From: an uncultured Anaerolineae bacterium
GTDB lineage: Bacteria > Chloroflexota > Anaerolineae > Promineifilales > Promineifilaceae
Length of the DNA stretch: 64,000 nucleotides
Direction: 5' to 3'
Assembly (NCBI GenBank): GCA_905479495.1
Contig: CAJQMR010000014.1
Span: 1-64,000, forward strand
Part shown: piece by piece, positions 59,673 to 64,000 of the stretch
Numbering within the stretch: position 1 is the first letter of the stretch
Layout: each line of letters opens with the position of its first letter
Notes under the pieces: generated by a model
The model's database searches: none
Told to the model about the DNA's origin: nothing
What the model saw: the letters and a program-made list of their open reading frames with translations, nothing else
Made by a program: the position numbers and the translations under genes

Positions 59673-61421
59673 CTATTGTTCAGCCGAAATTGACAGATAG
59701 ACGTTACTGATTGAAGTGGGATCGGCTGAAAAGAGCCGTCCGCCGGTGACGTTGGCAATACGGTTGAGCACGTCCTGATCGGCGGCCTCACCAAAAGCAA
59801 TGGGGAAGATTTTCACACCGTCGGCTTCGGCATTGGCGGGCAGGCAGGTGGCAAACATCTGGTTTTCGGTGATGCTGCCCACGGTATCTTCGCCGTCAGA
59901 CAGCAGAATAATACCGTAGAGGCGCGTTTCCCCAGCGGCCAGGTCTTCTGCTTGCTGTGCTGTGGTGGTTTCTACGGCCTGGCACACAGCTTCATAAAGT
60001 GCCGTGTTGCCCCCGGAAATCAATTCGGCTACACGCCGACTCAATCCTTCGCCTACATTACCCACCCGCGTCACTGGTGACAATTCATTGACGCTGTCAT
60101 GAAAGATTAACAGGCCCACCTCGTCGTTGGCGTCTAGACGGCTGAGGAATTCGACAGTGGCGTCACGGGCCGTGCGAATGCGCTCACCTTCCATGCTGCC
60201 GGAGACGTCGAGCACAATCAAAATGGTGGCCTTGCGCTTGGTAATATTAAACAGGTCGATGACGGCGGCGCTGATGTCCACGTTTGGACTGGGCAGCGGG
60301 GCGACGGTTTTGGGGGTCACGCTGGGGTCTGTGCCGTTGTCCAGATTCATGGGGGCGTGGAGAGGGATGTTGGTGTCTAACGGCCGTAAATAATTATCAA
60401 TCGCCATCTCTTGCTGATCACGCGCCAGCAAATAATCCAAAAAGATTTGCGCCGCTTCAGCCTGTTTCTCCGTGACCCACTCAGCATTGTCCAGAATACA
60501 GTAAGGGTGATCAGCCCAGATGGTGCCGCCTGCGGGAAAGATGAAGGCCAGGGGGAAGGTAAGCTCATCGCCGCGCTCAATGTTAAAGCGCACCACTTCG
60601 GCTTCCGGTACGGCGGCAGCGTGCAGGTAGCTGGGACCTTGCTGGGCCATCGCTTCCAGCAGGGCCGGGGCTTGACGGCCGTATTTCGACGTGTTTTCTT
60701 CCAATTGGCGCATGGCCTCTTCCACGTTAGGCGCATAAATTTCGGCGGGGGTCAGCGTGTCTGTTTTGCCCGCGATGCCGTAGACAAAGCTGGTCATGGA
60801 GAGCAGCCCGGAGTTGGCGTAGGCCGGATGGGTATGCCCAAAGCGGAACTGGCCCCATTCAGGACGGCCGTAACTGGCCCAGCCTTCAGGGTCTGCCGCG
60901 AGTTCCACAATGGTGTCCCAGCCGATGGGGGTCTGGGGCCAGCCCAAGGTTTCGGCCATGGGACGCCACATGGCAAAACCCAGTGGGGCATACACGGTGG
61001 GGGCGCAGCTCTGGCTGGCCAGCGGTTTGTTGGTGCGCTGCCGCCAGGTGTCGTTGGCCTGGTCTACCCAGGATTGGTCGCCGGGACTCCAGGCCGTCGG
61101 TTGGCTGCTGCCATCTAGAATGGCATTCATTGATCCGCCAGAAGTTACATGGCTGACGCTGACGACGATGGGGCTGCCGCCGGACGTTTCCACCTGCTCG
61201 GCGTTAAATTTTTCCACCACCTGATTGAGCCAGTTTTGTTTGGTATTGGAGGAGGCCAGAGTGACAAGCACGGAGCCTTTAGGCACCTCAATCTCAGTGG
61301 AGTTGGATACGGCCGTTTCGCCGCTATCTTCGGGACCAAAAAATCGAATGACTACCACAGACAAGATGACACAGGCAGTAACGGCCAAAATGCCAAAAAA
61401 AATGATGCGAGTGCGGTTCAT
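59673..61421 (-). CDS. Membrane-anchored solute-binding/von Willebrand A protein
   Basis: A 582-residue surface protein. An N-terminal span (IIFFGILAVTACVILSVVVI) anchors it; LAVTAC is a weak lipobox. About 45-340 is an extracellular solute-binding domain (SSNTKQNWLNQVVEKFNAEQ, PTAWSPGDQSWVDQAND, PTVYAPLGFAMWRP). About 395-582 is a vWA domain with an intact MIDAS (VLDVSGSMEGE, then GGNTALYEA and LLSDGEDT). The combination of a substrate-binding fold with a MIDAS domain on one chain is typical of this Chloroflexota-type family; the ligand is unknown. It ends the operon started by the sensor kinase and patatins. Confidence 0.88.
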   Translation of the reverse strand: MNRTRIIFFGILAVTACVILSVVVIRFFGPEDSGETAVSNSTEIEVPKGSVLVTLASSNTKQNWLNQVVEKFNAEQVETSGGSPIVVSVSHVTSGGSMNAILDGSSQPTAWSPGDQSWVDQANDTWRQRTNKPLASQSCAPTVYAPLGFAMWRPMAETLGWPQTPIGWDTIVELAADPEGWASYGRPEWGQFRFGHTHPAYANSGLLSMTSFVYGIAGKTDTLTPAEIYAPNVEEAMRQLEENTSKYGRQAPALLEAMAQQGPSYLHAAAVPEAEVVRFNIERGDELTFPLAFIFPAGGTIWADHPYCILDNAEWVTEKQAEAAQIFLDYLLARDQQEMAIDNYLRPLDTNIPLHAPMNLDNGTDPSVTPKTVAPLPSPNVDISAAVIDLFNITKRKATILIVLDVSGSMEGERIRTARDATVEFLSRLDANDEVGLLIFHDSVNELSPVTRVGNVGEGLSRRVAELISGGNTALYEAVCQAVETTTAQQAEDLAAGETRLYGIILLSDGEDTVGSITENQMFATCLPANAEADGVKIFPIAFGEAADQDVLNRIANVTGGRLFSADPTSISNVYLSISAEQ

Positions 61422-61439
61422 TATTTTCCTCTTATTTGT

Positions 61440-62426
61440 TTATTCCACCACGCGTCCGGCCTCTTTCCAGGCCCGTTTCATGTCGTCGTAACCCATCTGG
61501 TACAGCTTTTCATGCCACTTCTCTGTGTAACTTACAATTTGTGCCACCGGGATAAAATCTTCCGGGGCGGCGATGATGGGCACATCCAGATGCTTATAAT
61601 CTTGTTTGATGTTGGCCCCCACAAAATTGTTCATGTCTTGCATGTATTGGTTCACGATGTCAGGATAGTCTGCCTGGAGCCGGGTAAATTCATCGCGAAT
61701 AGCGGCCAGGCTGTTGATGAGGTCAAACATTTTCATGTCGGCCTGGAAGGAGGCGAGTAAGGCCCATTCCAGGGTCATGCTGGCGGCTTCGTACAGGTTG
61801 GTGGGCGGGTCTGGCATGATACGGCCGCTTCCTGGCAGTGGCGTCATGACAGCGACGATGATGTCTTCTGCGCCAGCGGCGATGGCGGCGCTGAGTGGGG
61901 TGTTGGCCACCACCGCCCCATCCCAATAGAGTGTTTCGCCGAGGTGCGTGTGCGGGTAAATCAGCGGGATGGAACAGCTGGAGAGGATATGTTCAATGGT
62001 AATGTCGGTTTTGTTTTTGAGGCTGTTGCTGAAAATGTGCAGCTGTCCGGTGGTGATTTCGGTAGCGGTGATACGTAGGTGAACGGCCGCTTTCTCTGCT
62101 GAGTTAATCCGATCAAAATCGATCCAGCCATCGTTCAGCAGGGTATCACGTAAAGGAGCGGTGTCTAATAGGGAAACGGCCGTAAATGGGTTCCAGTTTG
62201 GCTTTTGTACATCCTTGGTACGCAGCTGTCGCCATAGGGCCCATAGCGAATTGGCGTTGTGGCCAGAAGCAAGCGCGGCCCCATTCACCGCGCCGATTGA
62301 TGTGCCGACTACCACATCAGGATACCATTCATGCTCTTCCAAAAAGCGCAAAACGCCCACATGGTAGGCGCCACGTCCGCCTCCACCAGAAAGCACCAGC
62401 GCCCGTTTTGGGTCTTTACTTAACAT
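61440..62426 (-). CDS. Patatin-like phospholipase, copy 1
   Basis: A 328-residue lipase of the patatin family. LSGGGGRGAYHVGVLRFL supplies the oxyanion loop, GTSIGAVNG the Ser nucleophile (Ser43) and YWDGAVVANTPL the catalytic Asp of the Ser-Asp dyad. There is no signal peptide or span, so it acts in the cytosol or at the inner membrane. It closely resembles the next gene, with a different C-terminal third. The gene is 18 bases upstream of the vWA gene. Confidence 0.92.
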   Translation of the reverse strand: MLSKDPKRALVLSGGGGRGAYHVGVLRFLEEHEWYPDVVVGTSIGAVNGAALASGHNANSLWALWRQLRTKDVQKPNWNPFTAVSLLDTAPLRDTLLNDGWIDFDRINSAEKAAVHLRITATEITTGQLHIFSNSLKNKTDITIEHILSSCSIPLIYPHTHLGETLYWDGAVVANTPLSAAIAAGAEDIIVAVMTPLPGSGRIMPDPPTNLYEAASMTLEWALLASFQADMKMFDLINSLAAIRDEFTRLQADYPDIVNQYMQDMNNFVGANIKQDYKHLDVPIIAAPEDFIPVAQIVSYTEKWHEKLYQMGYDDMKRAWKEAGRVVE

Positions 62427-62515
62427 AACGCACTCCTCTGATGACTAAAGCTCCAGGGATTTGTCAGTAAATGTTGCACCTTTTTTAAGCAAACCCTTGG
62501 GGTTTAATGGACGAA

Positions 62516-63553
62516 TTACGATTCCCCTTCTACCACTTTCCCTGCCGCTTTCCAGGCGCGTTTGGCGTCTTCGTAGCCCATCTGGAACAGCTCTTCGTGG
62601 CCATCCCGCGTGTAACGGATAATACGATCGACCGGAATCGCTTTTTGCGGGGCCACGATAATTGGTTCAGGCAGCGCCTGGAACTTGTCTTCAAAAATGT
62701 CGGGGATGCCGTTGCCATCTTTATCTTCCAGATTAAGTTCTTCACCGCTCAGTTGGCTCATCAGCAGCCGATTGGTCGCTTGCAAGCGGGCATTTTCTAC
62801 CTGCAAACGCACCAGTTCGTTGATGCGGCGGAACATTTTGAGGTCTGATTGGAAGGAAGCCAGCAGGGCCCACTCCAGCATGGTGCTGGCGGCGCTGAGG
62901 ATGTTTTTGGGTGTGGGAAGTTTGGTGTCGTCTTCTTCATCACCTTCCCAGGGCGTCATGATAACCACGACAATTTCTTCTGCCCCGGCGTCGATGGCTG
63001 GGCCGAGCGGGGTGTTGGCCACGGTGGCCCCATCCCAGTAAAGGGTGTCGTTGAGCTGAGTAGCGGGGTAAACGATGGGGATCGAGCAGCTGGCAATGAT
63101 GTGATTCAGCTCAATCTTTTCCCGGTGCATTTTGCTGGGGTAGATGTCATTGCTGTTGCCAAAGACATGCAGCTGGCCGCTGTTAATTTCGGTAGCGGTG
63201 ACACGCAGGTGAACGGCCGCTTCCTCCGAATTGATCCGATCAAAATCAACCCAGCCTTGTTCCTGCAAAGTGGTGCGCAGGGGAGATGTATCCAGCAGGT
63301 AGTTGCCTTCCAGCAGGTTCCAATGACGTTTTTGCACATCATCGCTGGTGAGCCGCTGCCACAACGCCCACAGCGAGCGGGAATTGTGCCCAGAAGCAAT
63401 CGCTGCGCCGTTCACCGCCCCAATGGAGGTACCAGCCACAATGTCGGCAAACCATTCATGTTCTTCCAGGAAGCGCATGACGCCTACGTGGTAAGCGCCG
63501 CGACCCCCGCCGCCAGAAAGGATCAGGGCATTTTTACGATTTTCTGATGGCAT
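62516..63553 (-). CDS. Patatin-like phospholipase, copy 2
   Basis: A 345-residue paralogue of the previous gene with the same catalytic pattern: LSGGGGRGAYHVGVMRFL, GTSIGAVNG (Ser43) and YWDGATVANTPL (catalytic Asp). The C-terminal third has a helical region and NLEDKDGNGIPDIFEDKF, a DxDxDG-like calcium-binding loop absent in copy 1. It lies 21 bases after the sensor kinase gene. The two copies may act as a pair. Confidence 0.92.
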   Translation of the reverse strand: MPSENRKNALILSGGGGRGAYHVGVMRFLEEHEWFADIVAGTSIGAVNGAAIASGHNSRSLWALWQRLTSDDVQKRHWNLLEGNYLLDTSPLRTTLQEQGWVDFDRINSEEAAVHLRVTATEINSGQLHVFGNSNDIYPSKMHREKIELNHIIASCSIPIVYPATQLNDTLYWDGATVANTPLGPAIDAGAEEIVVVIMTPWEGDEEDDTKLPTPKNILSAASTMLEWALLASFQSDLKMFRRINELVRLQVENARLQATNRLLMSQLSGEELNLEDKDGNGIPDIFEDKFQALPEPIIVAPQKAIPVDRIIRYTRDGHEELFQMGYEDAKRAWKAAGKVVEGES

Positions 63554-63574
63554 GGGATGCCTCCTGTGATTTGC

Positions 63575-64000
63575 TTAACCAATAAGATAGGCGGGACGAA
63601 CGGCCGTTTCGCCATCAATAATATCTTCAGAACCAGGTGGGCGAATGGGCAAAACAATATTGAAGCTGCTGCCTGGCAGTCGTTCCTCATCCTCTGCTTC
63701 AGACTCAACCCAAATACGGCCGCCATGTGCTTCAATCACACCTTTGGCAATGGGCAGCCCCAGACCGGGACCAGCCCCTTTAAACTTGGTATTACCTGTA
63801 GAATGCAGCTGTGGATCGCCAATGCGGAAGAACTTTTCAAAAATGAGTGAATGGAATTTAGGATCGATACCAATGCCAGTGTCTCGAATGACAATCTCCA
63901 AAAACTCTTCTTCAAATTGTCCCGGTACTTTGGTGGCTTTCACGTAAATATGGCCGCTGTCTGGCGTATATTTCACTGCATTGCCCAGCAAATTATTAAA
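63575..64000 (-). CDS. Sensor histidine kinase (C-terminal ATPase domain only; 5' end outside window)
   Basis: About 141 residues of the kinase end are visible, beginning FNNLLGNAVKYTP (N box) at the right edge. DTGIGIDPKFHSLIFEKFFR is the G1/F box and GAGPGLGLPIAKGVIEAHGG the G2 box, where GAGPGLGL replaces the usual GxGLGL. The gene heads the patatin/vWA operon (21 bases to the next gene), so it may control or respond to lipid metabolism. Its sensor part is not in the window. Confidence 0.9.
   Translation of the reverse strand, partial: FNNLLGNAVKYTPDSGHIYVKATKVPGQFEEEFLEIVIRDTGIGIDPKFHSLIFEKFFRIGDPQLHSTGNTKFKGAGPGLGLPIAKGVIEAHGGRIWVESEAEDEERLPGSSFNIVLPIRPPGSEDIIDGETAVRPAYLIG

Larger units (their letters stand above)
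1931..63607. repeat. Dispersed perfect palindrome ACGGCCGT, about 100 copies
   Basis: Read by eye, the octamer occurs about 100 times between 1931-1938 and 63600-63607, on average once per ~630 bases, often extended to AACGGCCGTT or GAAACGGCCGTTTC. It lies inside most genes, in all three frames (T-A-V, N-G-R, R-P), and in intergenic DNA, sometimes touching stop codons (4660, 24644, near 15994). One copy lies between ribosome site and start (53527-53534). If bases were independent at about 55% GC one to two copies would be expected. Confidence 0.9.

Noticed and set aside
1-64000. tRNA, rRNA, CRISPR array, insertion sequence or integrase
   Set aside because: No cloverleaf, rRNA-like tract, regular spacer repeat or transposase/integrase motif was found on either strand by eye.

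Overview
The window looks like a piece of chromosome from a free-living Chloroflexota bacterium (Anaerolineae/Ardenticatenia/Caldilineae-like). This is inferred from gene content: two giant MalT-type LuxR regulators, a BTAD/SARP regulator, a Ser/Thr kinase fused to a STAND ATPase and WD40 repeats, many small multi-pass membrane proteins and lipoproteins, and moderately GC-rich DNA. I found no rRNA, tRNA, CRISPR array, insertion sequence or prophage. The strongest sequence-level signal is a dispersed perfect palindrome, ACGGCCGT, with about 100 copies by hand count. It sits in coding and non-coding DNA and reads as T-A-V, N-G-R or R-P in proteins.

Layout. 1-1.8 kb: an aldo/keto reductase and AraC-type regulator operon on the minus strand, behind a 21-bp-period direct repeat. 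2.0-19.4 kb: a long plus-strand block built around two MalT-like regulators. It holds small membrane proteins, an atypical SDR, a nonsense-interrupted membrane gene, a structured leader RNA before a small MBOAT-like gene, two serine hydrolases, an AraC/GyrI-like regulator, and a duplicated three-gene cassette (about 80-aa protein, DUF4386 protein, MDR oxidoreductase). 19.4-24.6 kb: a lipoprotein penicillin-binding protein, then a Tat-exported multicopper oxidase. 24.8-30.6 kb: DinB-like protein, two M20 peptidases, alpha/beta hydrolase, YdcF-like protein and membrane proteins. 30.8-36.9 kb: a metal-homeostasis island with FeoB split into membrane and GTPase genes, a DtxR-FeoA fusion regulator, and a P1B-4-type metal-exporting ATPase with a palindromic operator region. 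37.2-41.5 kb: a BTAD regulator, then a stretch free of the palindrome holding two related unknown proteins, a zinc-ribbon protein and a sulfotransferase.

41.6-45.8 kb: two receiver-histidine kinase genes translationally linked to an McrC-like nuclease gene. 46.3-48.4 kb: a WYL regulator and an aminotransferase. 48.5-53.3 kb: the kinase-STAND-WD40 giant. 53.5-57.7 kb: nitrilase-family amidase, a ParA-like ATPase coupled to a coiled-coil protein, and a multi-zinc-ribbon protein. 57.9-64 kb: an McrB-like AAA+ GTPase and an operon of sensor kinase (partial), two patatin-like lipases and a membrane-anchored solute-binding/vWA protein.

Functional reading. The first 20 kb looks like regulated stress or metabolite-response modules that have been duplicated. 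The feo/P1B-4 island balances Fe(II) uptake and efflux. McrB and McrC lie about 15 kb apart, each among signalling genes, which is unusual for a modification-dependent restriction system. Coordinates and motifs were read by eye; family names are recognition from motifs, not database results.
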